Program-made: the position numbers and the translations under genes | Assembly (NCBI GenBank): GCA_942159475.1 | Contig: OW804094.1 | Location: 60,508,966 to 60,572,965, forward strand | From: Sthenelais limicola | Taxonomy: Eukaryota > Annelida > Polychaeta > Phyllodocida > Sigalionidae | DNA length: 64,000 nt | Direction: 5' to 3' | The notes under the pieces: generated by a model | Seen by the model: the letters and a program-made list of their open reading frames with translations, nothing else | Database searches by the model: none | What the model was told of the DNA's origin: nothing | Part shown: one piece after another, positions 42,314 through 54,295 of the stretch | Layout of the letters: each line of letters starts with the position of its first letter | Position numbering within the stretch: the stretch's first letter is position 1

Positions 42314-43034
42314 CTAAAAGACGCACAGCACCAAAAACCCTCTAAAAACATTATATACTACGCAAAGGTTATTACAAATATGATCTACATAAATTACATT
42401 CATCATGATTTTTTACAGGAGTAATGTACACATTGTACCTTAATGTAAATGGCCTATTTTAGGAAGTTTTTTTAAAGCTGGAATTGTCAATATCATTTTA
42501 GACCCCCCCCCCCCCACCACCAAAGTAGGGTTTGGATTTTTTGGAACCACATAAATCATATCTAAGTCAATATTCCTTCAGATATTACATGAAAACCTCA
42601 TGGACGCCAAAAATAGAATTGACCATATATGTCATGAGACATTAATTTGCGTTGATTCCCCTGAGTTGAGTATCTAATAAAGTTGCCCATTCTCGCATGC
42701 ATAAATTCAAAATAAACGAATATAATCACAATTATATATGTAATGACAATAGATATAGTGTTAGTTAAATGGCTGCACTCTTGCGAGATCTTCACAGATC
42801 TGGATTATTTTATTGCGGTTTTTTCAATGTACACAATCTCCTTATGGCTTAAACAACTTTTCCTCTGACAGTGTTAACCTGACGTGTAAAATTTCTGAAA
42901 TTCTGTCACATATCATCATCTCTATCTTGACAGCTATATAACAACAGTCCCATATCATAACATTTTCAAATAATTCTTGATATACCAGGGAAAATAATAG
43001 AGGCCAAATTAACAGGCATAACAATTTCGCATAC

Positions 43035-43100
43035 CTGTAAATCTAGACGATTGAAATATTTGATAATAATCCTTGGAGGGCCGTCGCATATCGTGACATG
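43035..43100 (-). CDS. Transposase-like gene, 66-bp exon
   Basis: Acceptor TTTTTTAG, 22 codons (HVTICDGPPRIIIKYFNRLD and two more), donor CAG|GTATGC. Phase 0 at both ends, in phase with the microexon at 42287-42313. Confidence 0.5.
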
Positions 43101-44349
43101 CTAAAAAATGTCATTATCAGGCCTATGATAATACAAGAAGGATCATTTATTAATGATTACTGAGCACAGATCATCTCAAGACCTGCCAGAGCGTATTGTA
43201 ACATACAATTCTCTTTTTTTCAAGAGTTAGGAATGTATTCATTGAGTTAAGACCGTTTCCCCTATCATTTTATACTATTTAGCATCTTTTTGTAGCTGTA
43301 ATTTAATTCTCCATGCTCACCCCTATTTAAACCTTGATTTGACCTTCACAGATATACCAAACTATACATAAGAAAATGCTCATGACTTGAAGAATTAAGA
43401 TTTAATCACAGAAAAGAAATCACTATAGATATTTTCCTCAGCTTCAGAGACGTATATAAAGCAAAGACACTGTGTGTATGAGATTCCTGAGAATGGCCGG
43501 GTAGGGTCACTTTGGAAAAAAAATTATTTTGGAAAGTGGGGACACCTGAATCCACCCCTGATGTCTTGCTAACAAGCTTAAATGATATTCCGAAATATGA
43601 ACGCAGATGGAATCAATTCTTACCTGTAGGCTGATCTCTCAACCTCAATATCAATCTGAAATCATGAATTAAGTGTTTCATTAGACATAAATTAATACAA
43701 AATATGTAATCCCACAGAGTGTAAAACGCACGTCCCCCCCCCCACCCCCTAATTAAAATTAAAATTAACACAACATATATAAAACCTATAGAGTGTAAAA
43801 CAGCCCCTGTCCCCCCACCCCTGCCTCATGTGGAAAAAACGTCGCGCGCCCTGTAAGCCTCACCACTATAGTAGGCCTATAGACTATGAAACGTATGTAA
43901 GTGCACGCCATGTTTACAATGCTTAGTACCGAAATGATAAATGATATTTAAACTTTTACGCATATATCATCTGACCAGTCTGAAAATGTGCATAAAAGCA
44001 CGGCACAAAAAAACCCATCAACCTCATATTGCCTTCCCTAAGGTCGATGGTGAGTGATAATACAGCAACTAGGCTGACAGCAGACAACAACAGAGCTGTA
44101 CTATGTATACATACATCGTTTTGAATCAAATAAACAGCAACATTGGTATCACAGGAGTAAAATAGGGTATATCTATGCATGATTCTGATCATATGAGTAG
44201 TTGTCACCCTTAATTAACATGTAATTATCGACAATTCGCCAGCAGGCACTTACCGTTAGCTGTTGTTTTGAAGCCTATGTAGTTCCTCCTTTACCCCCTG
44301 CAAAAACGCCGGCATGGTGGCGGCCACTTTCCATGAAAAAGAGCGCGAA
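43101..44349 (-). promoter_or_regulatory. Probable 5' region of the transposase-like gene
   Basis: A 32-bp exon-like stretch with good splice signals (43624-43655) has no open frame that fits and may be untranslated. At 44314-44316 (minus) an ATG sits in a strong context (CCGCCACCATGCC) and opens a short frame that stops before a GTAAGT donor at about 44250. This could be a decayed first exon. C runs and poly-A tracts occur near 43730-43815. No other gene seen. Confidence 0.35.
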
Positions 44350-44379
44350 GTGGAAAAAACGTCGCCGGTCGGCGACGTT
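44350..44379. repeat. GTCGCC hairpin near the right end of transposon A
   Basis: GTGGAAAAAACGTCGCC followed by GGCGACGTT; inner palindrome AACGTCGCCG-GT-CGGCGACGTT. The same site in copy B (49554-49591) is a perfect 17-bp-arm hairpin. Confidence 0.75.
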
Positions 44380-44918
44380 GGTTCGCCCGCCGCAGAGAGC
44401 GTATTTAATAGAATCAAGAGTTACCTAAGGTCTAAGAATCTTGCAATGGTGGTATACGTCTGTCTCCTAACCTCTGCTTATGAAATTGGACTATTTTAAA
44501 AAAATTCATATAATTATTTAAAAAAGCACAGCCATTTTGTCAGGCGACGTTTTTTCACTCCAATTTAGCCATTTTCACATTGATTGACCTAGCAGCATAA
44601 ATTCTGCTAATATATTTAATCTTAATGTATTATTTTGTTCAACTTTCATCCTTGATTCTATAGCATGAATTTCATTCATGTACATCAATTCAATTCCCCC
44701 CCCCCCCAATATTACTATGATTTGGGTAATAATTATTTGGGTACTTTCCTTGATTTGATAGTATATAATTAAAAATATATACATCATAGATACACAAAAG
44801 TATATATTTTATTGAACCCCCTGGCAAGATGGATGTATCTAGTCCATTCATTGGTCTTTAAGGTCAGAATCGACCAAGTTATTGACCAATAAATGGAAAA
44901 AATGGGGGGTTGCACTAC

Positions 44919-44935
44919 TTTCGTGAGAATGGGCC
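44919..44935 (-). repeat. Right terminal inverted repeat of transposon A
   Basis: Exact reverse complement of the left TIR, followed by (AT)8 and then the left TIR of copy B. Confidence 0.8.
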
Positions 44936-45404
44936 ATATATATATATATATGGCCCATTCTCACGAAAATGGCCCATCCTAAATGAGTCAAAATTATATT
45001 TTGCTTGATTAATCTGAGAGTTGGTAGATTCGAAGGTAATATGTAGGCGGTAATATATCTGAGTTTGCCATTAAATTGGACCATTATTTTTTGTACAGGA
45101 GGTCATCAAAGTTTGGTGTTGAAATGTTGGGGTAAAAACGTCGCCCATCCCTATATTTTTTAGTAATGAACATTTCTCTTATTTCATTTGTATATCATCA
45201 ATTATTTATATCTCCATTCTCTAACTAAATGTATTTTTGATGTAATAGCCAAGAAAAGTTTTTCTTTCCTGTATAAAAACTTTTAAAATCGGGGATTAAA
45301 AAACACAACAGAAATTGGATTCCCCTATGAATCAGTTGAAACATCCTATCATTAACTGTATTTTTTATTCATTATTCCCAAATCGTTCTATTTTTTCCAT
45401 TACA

Positions 45405-45740
45405 ATATTTAGCACTTATAGGACAAGTTGCCGCACGGAGCGTAAATAAAGGACGAGACCGCAGGTCGATACATGCCTAGTTTTGCATGCAAAACATGCT
45501 TAATTAAAGATACATTAACATAATTTGCCATATCTGGTGTTTGTACAAGAGGAATATAACTAGAAACAGTTGAAATGTTGGAGAAAGAAAGCCCTCGCAC
45601 ACGGCAAACTTGCGTCGGCAACCTTGCGTCGGCAATCTTGCGCCACCAAACTTGCGTCGCCATGACAACGCGCCGGTAATGTACTAGTCCAATACCACGT
45701 TACAAGTAATGTGCGGCTGTCGGGGCCTCAGTATTGAATG
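45405..45740. repeat. Insertion in transposon B
   Basis: Sequence absent from the corresponding place in A (23170). It contains CTTGCGTCGGCAA-type short repeats and ends GAATGCGTGTATAAT, a word shared with the MITE cluster at 21729. No ORF. Confidence 0.5.
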
Positions 45741-45833
45741 CGTGTATAATAAAATCAAATATCAGCTTTTACCCCTGAGTATGAATAGTTACCCAGATTT
45801 TTTGTAATTATCCACATTTAAGTCTTCAAATTT

Positions 45834-45868
45834 GGGCGACGTTTTTTCTGAGTGAAAAAACGTCGCCC
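45834..45868. repeat. GGCGACGTTTTT hairpin in transposon B
   Basis: GGGCGACGTTTTTTC and its exact complement around a 5-base loop; counterpart of 23256-23296 in A. Confidence 0.85.
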
Positions 45869-46388
45869 AATCAATGTTAAATTTAGTCAATTATATGAAG
45901 CTTGATTGTTATTTTGATGTTTTTAATACACATCTTACATCATTTTACACCCTGTTAGTGTTATGTATTGAAAATTTGTCATTCATGACAATATCCACTC
46001 AACGATGGTGACGTTTTCATGCAGTATGATGTGTTTCAGGAAAATGAGTCACAAGTCATAAAAGGGATGTTTGGAATCTCTTTGGTGGAACATTCTCATT
46101 TTTGGGATGCCTTGCGCTAATGATCGTGGCAATATCTGTACCAAATTTCAGGGCAGTGTATTAAATATATCCTTGATATATTCTTGCATTCTTGTCAAAG
46201 AATGGTGACAAAAATATCTTGCATCCTGTGATGTCCATACCTCTTCCATCCAATGTGCTATAATCACTCATCTACATAAAATGTATAGATCAATGTTTTT
46301 TATTTTGTTGTAGGAAGCTACCTTAGGACCTGTTCCTTCAAATTGAGCAGGATACATATATCAAAATCAAATTATTTCTTGGGTACAA

Positions 46389-49325
46389 CCCAGGTAACAA
46401 ATTGACGTTAACTTAACGGTGATTTAACCCCCATTTTAAAGCAACTATACGTCAATCGTTAACGTTAATCTTAACGTGAATGTGTGGACTCAACTTTGCG
46501 CAATATTAACGTCAATATTAACGTGAATCTTACCATCAATTCTGCGCAATAATAACGTCAATATTATCATCACTTTTGCGCAAAATTAACGTCAATATTA
46601 ACGTCAATATCATCACCAATTTCGCGCAATATTAACGTCAATATTAACGTGAATACTCTCAACAATTTTGCGCAATCTTAATGTCAATATTAACATGAAT
46701 CTTAACGTTAATATTAGCGTAAGATATACTTTAATATTAACCTCAATTTGGGCCAAAATATTGACGTTATTTGGGGTGTTGATTTCATACATTTTATTAA
46801 CATTATATTTGGTTCACAGAGTTTGGTCAAATTGGTTCACCACTTTTTTATTTACCCTCAGAAAATCATCATTTCATCATTTTTCTGTTGGTGTACTTTT
46901 TTTATGCAGTCTAGGCTCAGAGCCGATCAGATGAGCTAAGAATCAATACACTTCCTCCTGGCTTTCCTAGCCAGGGACTAGGTCAACTGCTACCATCCTA
47001 ATGAGAGTTTGCAGTCATGAATGCAAGGTACAGCTTTCCCTGGGTTTGATGGGAAGTCTAGACTGCATATATCAGCTTCTATAAAGAATGAAATACAGCT
47101 GTAGTCAATACAATGTATTCACAGTTATTACATTTCAATGGGAGTATATTCATAAGATAATATATCGATTCTTAGACTATTTAATTAATTCCTAGATTTT
47201 TTTCTGAGTTTACCATTTCTTTTCCCACATGTTTCTGTGTGTATGTAATAGTTTATAAATCAGTAGACGGAGCCTTGCTGGGCCTAGCTAGTGTGTAATC
47301 ATGTGAATGTTTATTTAAGGGCTTAGTGAATGCCGCCAATAGCCACAGCTAGACTGTAGTGGGCACTACAGTCAGGAAGTTATGCTTTGTGCCTTACATG
47401 TAATCAATATCTTCCAGTATTTTTCCCGCCTGTAGCATCCTCGTTAACCGTTTTCTGTAGGAAATAAAACAAAGGGTTTAGAGGTCAGGGGTACAGGTTG
47501 GACGTGGCAAAATCATGGGAACGGATTTTATCATCAAATATTTTTCATTATCTTTAGACAGAATTACTTAATGATGTTAAACAGTATTGACGGCATTTGA
47601 GTGTAATCAAAATGTAGTTATGCTACTTACATTGAAATATCCATTACTAGAACCAATGCAATTAACAGATAATTGATATGTATGGCTCCAACTCCTTCGA
47701 ACAACATGGGCCCATGGCTACATTAATGTAGACAGCTCCTGTAAATAAAAGAAAAATGATTGATTTCATAGCATCTGATATAAGCTTCTAGTAGGAACAA
47801 ATATACATTGTGTAAACGTGAATTGTTACCTGGGATAGAATGTTTTTGTATGATTTTCCTATCAGTATCTGTCCTTTTGAGTGAATTGAAGTTATTGTGT
47901 TACAATAAAGGAATCGGATAAGAGAGTAGAGAAAGAAAGAGAAGAGGGGAAAAGTGTGGAGAGAGAGGAATAAAGACGAAGAGGAGAATGAAACAGAGAG
48001 GACTGAGTGGGAGAGAGAGAAGGATAGGCCTAGAGAAGGAGAGCGAAAAGAGAGAGAGAGATGAACTGAAGTACATACACATCAACCAAAATTAGATATC
48101 GTATTTCTCTCAATGCATCAAAATTATATTAGTTATTGGTAAGTCACCCTGTGTGACCAAACATGGGTCTAGACATATACAAAGCATAGAACATAAACAT
48201 ACTCACGGCTAGAAATGTAGAATAGAATGTCTCCCAATGTTCTCCCGTGCTTTCTCTTGCTCCGGTTTGAATAGTGGCGGTTACTGATGACGCATGCGCA
48301 GCTCTGGTCTGATGCATAGCACACACAGATATAGGCGGCGCCACTGAGCTTGCTAAAGGTTGCTCCAATATTAAAGATTGATTCTTACGAAAGAAATGCA
48401 CCTCCCTAAGAGTAATGCATTTATGTATTTTTAATTTCTGTATGATGTGTTTAAGGAAAATGAGTCACAAGTCGCAAAACATCATATTTTTCAAATGTGT
48501 TTTTAACTGGAACCCTTTCTCAGAATGTTTTCCATTTTGGGATGCTTAGCACTGTCGGTGACACGAAGAGATGTACCAAATTTCAAGGCTGTGTATTCAA
48601 TGTAAGGTTTATAATGGATTTCACTTACATTTTGACAAAACAATTATCCGTGTAGAGAGATAGATGGCATGGATGGAGGATAACACACCTATCCCTTACA
48701 ATTTTGTATATAATGTACCCCCCATAAAAGTGCCACCCATACATTAGGGATGTCTGAAAATAGCAATATAAGCTCACACCGACCCTCCTATTCTTTGTTT
48801 AAAATTTGATATTTGTAGTAAAAAAATATGTACAAAATCGTAAACTTGTAATTAAGATTATACACCACCCTCATTGATTCACCAGTCAGTTAATCTTAAT
48901 CAATTTGCATACAAGATATTAACGTATAGTTAATGTTGATAATAAGCAAGTATATTCATGTTTAAATATTAATGTTAAGTTACCATTAAATTAACGTTCA
49001 TAATTTGATGTCAACATGTAAACGTTAACTTGACCAGTTAGTTAATGTTAATAATTTGACATCAATGTATTAACGTAAAGTTAATGTTGATAATACATAA
49101 GTACATTGATGTTAAGATATTGCTGTATAGTCACCATCAAATTAACGTTGGGAAGTTCACATCAAGTGAATCAACGTTAAGTTAATGTTAGCTTAACGCT
49201 AAGATAGTAACGTGAACTAAATTCACATGAAATTAAGGTTAATATCACGTCATAACGTTAACGTTGCTGAATTAACCTTTGATTGACGTTAATCAACGTT
49301 GGGTTAACGTGAATTGTTACCTGGG
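46389..49325. mobile_element. Nested TIR element with AACGTTAA-rich subterminal arrays
   Basis: It starts CCCAGGTAACAAATTGACG and ends CGTGAATTGTTACCTGGG (inverted). It interrupts a hairpin unit of B between TTCTTGGGTACAA and AAGGCCTCAAATAGG. The first 350 and last 420 bases are packed with AACGTTAA / AACGTCAATATT words. A third end (TTGTTACCTGGG) lies at 47823-47834, so two related elements may be merged. The middle has no gene; 47930-48065 is GA-rich and 48434-48610 resembles 46020-46190 outside it. The flanking AA may be the target duplication. Confidence 0.6.
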
Positions 49326-49339
49326 AAGGCCTCAAATAG

Positions 49340-49398
49340 GGGCGACGTTTTTACACTGACAAGTCATATATTGAGTGAAAGTTGTAAAAACGTCGCCC
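49340..49398. repeat. GGCGACGTTTTT hairpin in transposon B
   Basis: GGGCGACGTTTTTAC paired with GTAAAAACGTCGCCC around a roughly 29-base loop; the unit into which the nested element inserted. Confidence 0.8.
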
Positions 49399-49553
49399 TA
49401 TCTAAAGTCTAAATAACTCACTTATTAAAATCTTGAAAGTTTATTGAGATCGTTTTCCACAAAGTCTAAGATGATATAAGGGTAAATAAGTGGAAAATGA
49501 TTTAATTTGGCCAATATTTAGCTCATGTTTTGATGTACAAACATCTCCATAAT

Positions 49554-49591
49554 GTGGAAAAAACGTCGCCGGGTGGCGACGTTTTTTCCAC
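49554..49591. repeat. Perfect 17-bp-arm hairpin in transposon B
   Basis: GTGGAAAAAACGTCGCC, loop GGGT, exact complement. It occupies the place of the promoter-side hairpin of A (44350). Confidence 0.85.
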
Positions 49592-50145
49592 CAATTATTA
49601 GGATCAGCTCTAAGGCCTAAGGCCTAAGGTCTGAGAATCTTCCAATGGTGGTATACATGTGTCTGCCAATCTATGCTTATGAAATCAGACTAATTAGACA
49701 AAATTGATTTATTTATTTTAGAAAGCACAGCTATCTTGTCTGGCGACGTTTTTACACCTCAATTTAGCCATTTTTACATTAATTTACTTAGGAGCATAAA
49801 TTCTGCAAATATATTCAATCTTAATACATCATTTTATTCGGTTTTTATGCTCCATTCTATGGCACAAATTTTATTTATGTATATTGATTCAAATATTTTT
49901 TGTCCCAACATAACTATGAGTTTAGTAGTTTTTAATGGGTTTTGTTCCTTGATTTTATAGTTTATAATTAAAAAAATATACATCACACATACACAAAAGT
50001 ATATATTTTAATTATGCTTATGCCGTGACGCATGTAGCAAATCAATCCCTATGTATTTAAGATCAATATTGACCAAGATATTGACCAAGATATTGACCAA
50101 TAAATAGAAATAATGGGGGGTTGCACTACTTTCGTGAGAATGGGT

Positions 50146-50745
50146 CATATATATATAATGATGGCCACTTGGTGTCTTCATGTGCAGAGCAGCTGATGTT
50201 CCAGAATTATTATAATGATCTAATTATTCCTTAATATTGAGTAAATATTTGCGCGTATTACTATAATCATACATTATGTTAAATATTACTCTAATTAATT
50301 ATGGATTTTGTACTTGTTCATTTATTGTATTTATGTATATATTCCTCATTTATGTACAAATACCTCGATGTATATGTTCATGATTTCATAAGGTTCCATC
50401 AGAACTTTTGTGTAACCAGGTTGGAGACAAACCTCTCCACCTCATCAAGGATTGCAGGAATAAAGCTGGAATTGCAGATGTACTTTCTTTATATTCTTAT
50501 TTAACTTGGAGCAATGTTAAAACTCCCTTTGCCTTTGACTCTGAAGATTAGTTCTTTCCTCCACTATCCTTATTATATTTCATAAGATATTCATAGCATA
50601 TTCTCTCAGAAGTAACCTATACGATCACATTGAATGAATATTGGTAATGTTTAAGCCCGGAAGAGATCCGGAGGCGAGATCACAGACGTGCAACGCTGGC
50701 TCATCAACTCAATGGAAGGAACATATATATTGCTATAATCGCAAC

Positions 50746-50781
<36 letters not shown>

Positions 50782-51640
50782 CTGCAAATAACAGAAACAT
50801 TATAGTCTTCAGAGTACTTGTGCAGCATTATAATGATCGACATCAATATTTACCAGCAGAAACATAACAATAAACAGTCAGTTTCTCTCTTACAAGGAGG
50901 CAGACATATTGGTGACCAACAGCGCCACCGGTGGTAATTTACATCAATTGATGACGTCACTGAACCACTCCCTCTGATTAGTCCACCTAGTCGGGACATA
51001 TGTAAACAAACATTGAACTTACAACTGCTTCGGTTGAAGCATTGGTATATACATAATTATATGATGTATATACAGTGAGAATGTTTGAATATTCATATTA
51101 GTATATATACAAATTGTAAATATGCCTTAATTCACCCAAGAAACTCCTAATTTGTGCGTGCAAATCTCTCCCTGCTACTCAGAAACTGGACGCCATAAGC
51201 GGCGACGGCGGTAATGTTTTGACACATTCACTCCTCTCCCCTGCCTCACCCTAACTCCCAGTAGCTTTAACACCTTCCCCAGCATTTGTTTATGGCATAT
51301 TCAGGCTCAAATGCAACTCGTTGTGCAAAGCTCATCTTTTGTTTTTATTGAACAATGGCTCAAATCAATTGGGAAAATATGTGACCACTCAGGCAAGGCA
51401 CAGACATACATAATGCAGCCTGTGCCTCGTTGTGAGTTGTGGTTCATATACGTCATCAGAAGTCACATGACTTACAGCAATGGCGGCCTCCATACAAGTT
51501 GTCTGCTATAATTAATTCCATGTAAAATAGCTCCTCACTTCTTTAATAGGTGAGAATTACACAAAATACATAGGTGAGGTCGGTGGGTACGTTTTCCCCG
51601 CCTAGAAAATGTACACATGATATCCTATGAAGTTTGGGCT
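50146..51640. other. Non-coding, no gene seen
   Basis: (AT)n tracts at 50145-50158 and about 50745-50782. ORFs at 49736-49960, 50301-50504 and 51311-51511 show no domain. Confidence 0.5.
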
Positions 51641-52640
51641 TTAATGATTTGCAATCTGGGAGATGTTATCTTTTTTTAGATTTGAATATGTGGCATAGTG
51701 ATCAGATATCATGGTTTCAATAATTCCATGCTTGCCCAAGTGGGGATGATCGGTTGCTAAAATATCTAGTAAATGGTTCACATTATTTTCACACCTGGTG
51801 GCACCTTTAATTACCTGAAGTAACGAGTGCTCTTTTAGGATATGCATCATGTTCTTAACAGCTTCATCATTTGTGTCTAACATATTCATATTAATATCTC
51901 CACACAATATAATGTTACGGTATCTCGAGGTATTTCTAATATGTGTCAGGGCCTCATTTAGCTCATTCGTAAACGTTTGCTTAACAACCATTCAGCGCTC
52001 TGTATAAATTGATTATTATAAATTGTCTACGATTTCCCGGTTTGATCTTTATAATTTGCATTTCTATCCTTATGTTCGAAATGTTTCTATCTTTGTATAG
52101 ACAACTGTCAACTGGGAAGTCACTATCTACAAAGACACATAAACCGCGATCCTCCTTTTTTGGTACTCCATTTGTCACAATATTTCGGTCATGCCTTAGT
52201 ATTTTATACCTCTTATCATTGACTAGATTGTAATCAAAATCATTACCATCTAACCAGGACTCCTGGATAGCCATCACTTATATTACCTCTAAGAAAAACA
52301 TCATATACTTCTGCCGATTTTTTACACAGAGACCTTATGTTAAGTGAGCAAAAAGTCAGGCCTTTAAGTTTTGAAATGTAGCCGTCTTCACTATCCATTG
52401 TATGGTAGAATACAAAATGTTCACAAGAAACTTCCAAAATATGCGATATAAAGTTCTCCAAATTCAGGAATCGCCCTCTCACAGGGTGCACTGCATGATG
52501 ATCTTGCGATCGGTGAAAAGATGAGTGAATATGAGTCGGTTTAGTGATGAAAAACTGTGAAAATCACGGAGCGGTAGGACACACACGTCCTCACACCTCA
52601 ATGTATGGACTACTACGAATGCATATATATGCGGGTTCAA
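51641..52640 (-). mobile_element. LINE6: 5' end and endonuclease only, frameshifted
   Basis: From about 52620 downward the sequence resembles the LINE3 5' UTR (GGACGTGTGT, ACCGCTC). Three overlapping frames then give a CR1-like AP endonuclease: LTFCSLNIRSLCKKSAEV, IQESWLDGN, EDRGLCVFVDS, then IILCGDINMNML and TMISDHYATYSNLKK. The frame ends at 51641 and no RT follows, so the 3' part is missing. Loss of the 3' end is not what normal target-primed insertion gives, so a later deletion or break is likely. Not functional. Confidence 0.7.
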
Positions 52641-52784
52641 GCATATTTTTGTTGCAAAATTTAAATCCCAGGAAATCCCCTCATTGTAAGTAAAAACAAA
52701 AATCAACACAAACCAGTTGTTGCTACACATGTTAATATTTAAAGTAGATATGCAAAAGGGAAAGTAAATGAATTTTTAATAATT

Positions 52785-54295
52785 AAGGGTGGGGTGTGTG
52801 AGTGAGGGTGGGGTGTGTGAGTGAGGGGTGGGTGGGATGTGTGAGTGAGGGGTGGGGTGTGTGAGTGAGTGAGGGTGGATTGTATGAGTGACAACTGGGG
52901 TGGATGAGTGACAGCTGGGGTGTGTGAGTGAGTGAGGGTGGGGTGTGTGAGTGAGTGAGGGTGGGGTGTGTGAGTGAGTGAGGGGTGGGGTCTTTGAGTG
53001 AGGGGTGGGGTGTGTGAGTGAGGGGTGGGGTGTATGAGTGAGGGGTGGGGTGGGGTGTATGGGTTAGGGGTGGGGTGTGTGAGTGACAGGTGGGGTGTGT
53101 GAGTGAGGGGGTGGGTTGTATGAGTGGCATGTGGGGTGTGTGAGTGACAGGTGGGGTGTGTGAGTGAGGGGTGGGGTGGGGTGTGTGAGTTAGGGTGAGT
53201 TGTATGAGTGAGGGGTGGGGTGTATGAGTGAGGGGTGGGATGTATGAGTGAGGGGTGGGGTGTATGAGTGAGGGGTAGGGTGTGTGAACGAGGGTAGGGT
53301 GTGTGAGTGAGGGGTGGGTGGGTTGTATGAGTGAGGGGTGGGGTGTATGGGTGAGGGGCGGGGTGTGTGAGTGAGGGGTGGGGTGTATGAGTGAGGGGTA
53401 GGGTATTTTTTTTTTTTTTTTTTAAACATATCTTTATTCAGGGAATATAAGCTGGCATATGCCATAACTGTTGTATAAGGATCGGGCTAACCCGGTATTC
53501 CTCCCTAGCCTGAATTTTCGCTATTTCATTTTAGAGAACATATTAATTGTGTGTGTAACTCTTTACAATATAACCTTACCCTCTATAGGGGTTGAAATAA
53601 TGTGATGAGATGGATGATTGGATGGATGAAATAGGTTGGAAGGTCAGGTAATAGAACAAACATATAACGAGATTCAAAATAGGACTTAGTTAATATTTAG
53701 AATTTTAAATTTAGTGGTTTAGAACTCAGGAGTGACAATCACCCCTGTAAGAATGGCATTTTTCAGGTTCTGTTTGAAGATTAAGGCGTCTTGGATATTC
53801 TTAAGGTTGGCATTAAGGTTATTCCACATCTGGATGCCTGTATACGCCAGCGATCGTTGGTAAATAGTACAAGTTGGAAGGGTAACTTCAAAGTTAACTG
53901 CTCGGTTTTCTCTTAGGTAGTAGGCTCCTTCAGGTGCTCGCTTCTCTATCCAGTCCATTCTACATAGATATAACTGCTTGTGGAAGAATTTTAGGTTATT
54001 AAAATATATTCGTTGTCTTATTGACATTGTATTTGATTCATTATGTAGCTGATCAATATTATAGCGTCGAGGTTTTTTCATGGCAAAGCAAAGTGCTTTG
54101 TTTTGGAAGACCTGTAATTGGGTATGTGAGTGAGGAGTGGGGTGTATGAGTGAGGGGTGGGGTGTTTGAGTGAGGGGTGGGGGGGGGGTGAGTGAGGGTG
54201 GCATATGTGAGTGAGGAGTGGGGGTGAGCAAGGGGTGTGTGTGTGAGTGAGGGGTTGGGTGTATAAATGAGGGGTCGAGTGAGTGAGGGTGAGAG
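52785..54295. repeat. GT-rich minisatellite, unit about 20 bp
   Basis: Imperfect copies of GGGGTGTATGAGTGAGGGGT run from 52785 to 53406 and again 54120-54295, divided by LINE5. Unit variants alternate GTGTGAGTGAG and GTATGAGTGAG. Confidence 0.9.
53406..54119 (-). mobile_element. LINE5: 5'-truncated copy of the LINE3 family
   Basis: Poly(A) read as T at 53406-53423, a 3' UTR that matches LINE3 (GCATATGCCATAAC, CCTGAATTTTCGCTATTTCA) and the last roughly 130 residues of the RT ORF (LQVFQNKALCFAMKKPRRYN to the end at 53719). It is inserted in the minisatellite, with GGGTAT at both sides (53401-53406, 54120-54125) as a short target duplication. It confirms the 3' end of LINE3. Confidence 0.88.

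Larger units (their letters stand above)
22718..44935. mobile_element. Transposon A: TIR element carrying a broken multi-exon transposase-like gene
   Basis: The left end GGCCCATTCTCACGAAA (22718-22734) and right end (44919-44935) are exact inverted repeats, flanked by (TA)n. The terminal 0.5-0.6 kb on each side match the ends of copy B (44952-50145). The interior holds the GGCGACGTTTTT hairpins, a roughly 380-bp tandem array, and a minus-strand multi-exon gene whose promoter end faces the right TIR. LINE2 and LINE3 are later insertions; without them the element is about 10.5 kb. It is probably the autonomous member of its family, now dead. That the gene mobilised the element is inference. Confidence 0.7.
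44952..50145. mobile_element. Transposon B: non-coding copy of the TIR family
   Basis: Left TIR GGCCCATTCTCACGAAA at 44952-44968; right TIR (one change, GGGTC) at 50130-50145, then (AT)n. The first roughly 450 bp and last roughly 600 bp match transposon A closely. It lacks all gene exons. Two insertions lengthen it: about 0.33 kb at 45405-45740 and a TIR element at 46389-49325. Without them it is about 1.9 kb. It is a deletion derivative, movable only in trans. Confidence 0.75.

Noticed and set aside
46389..46760. Satellite DNA made of AACGTTAA words
   Set aside because: The same words at the other end in inverted setting and CCCAGGTAACAA ends fit element subterminal arrays better.
52783..53465. 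His/Pro/Thr-rich ORFs on the minus strand
   Set aside because: They are translations of the 20-bp minisatellite and have no independent coding signal.
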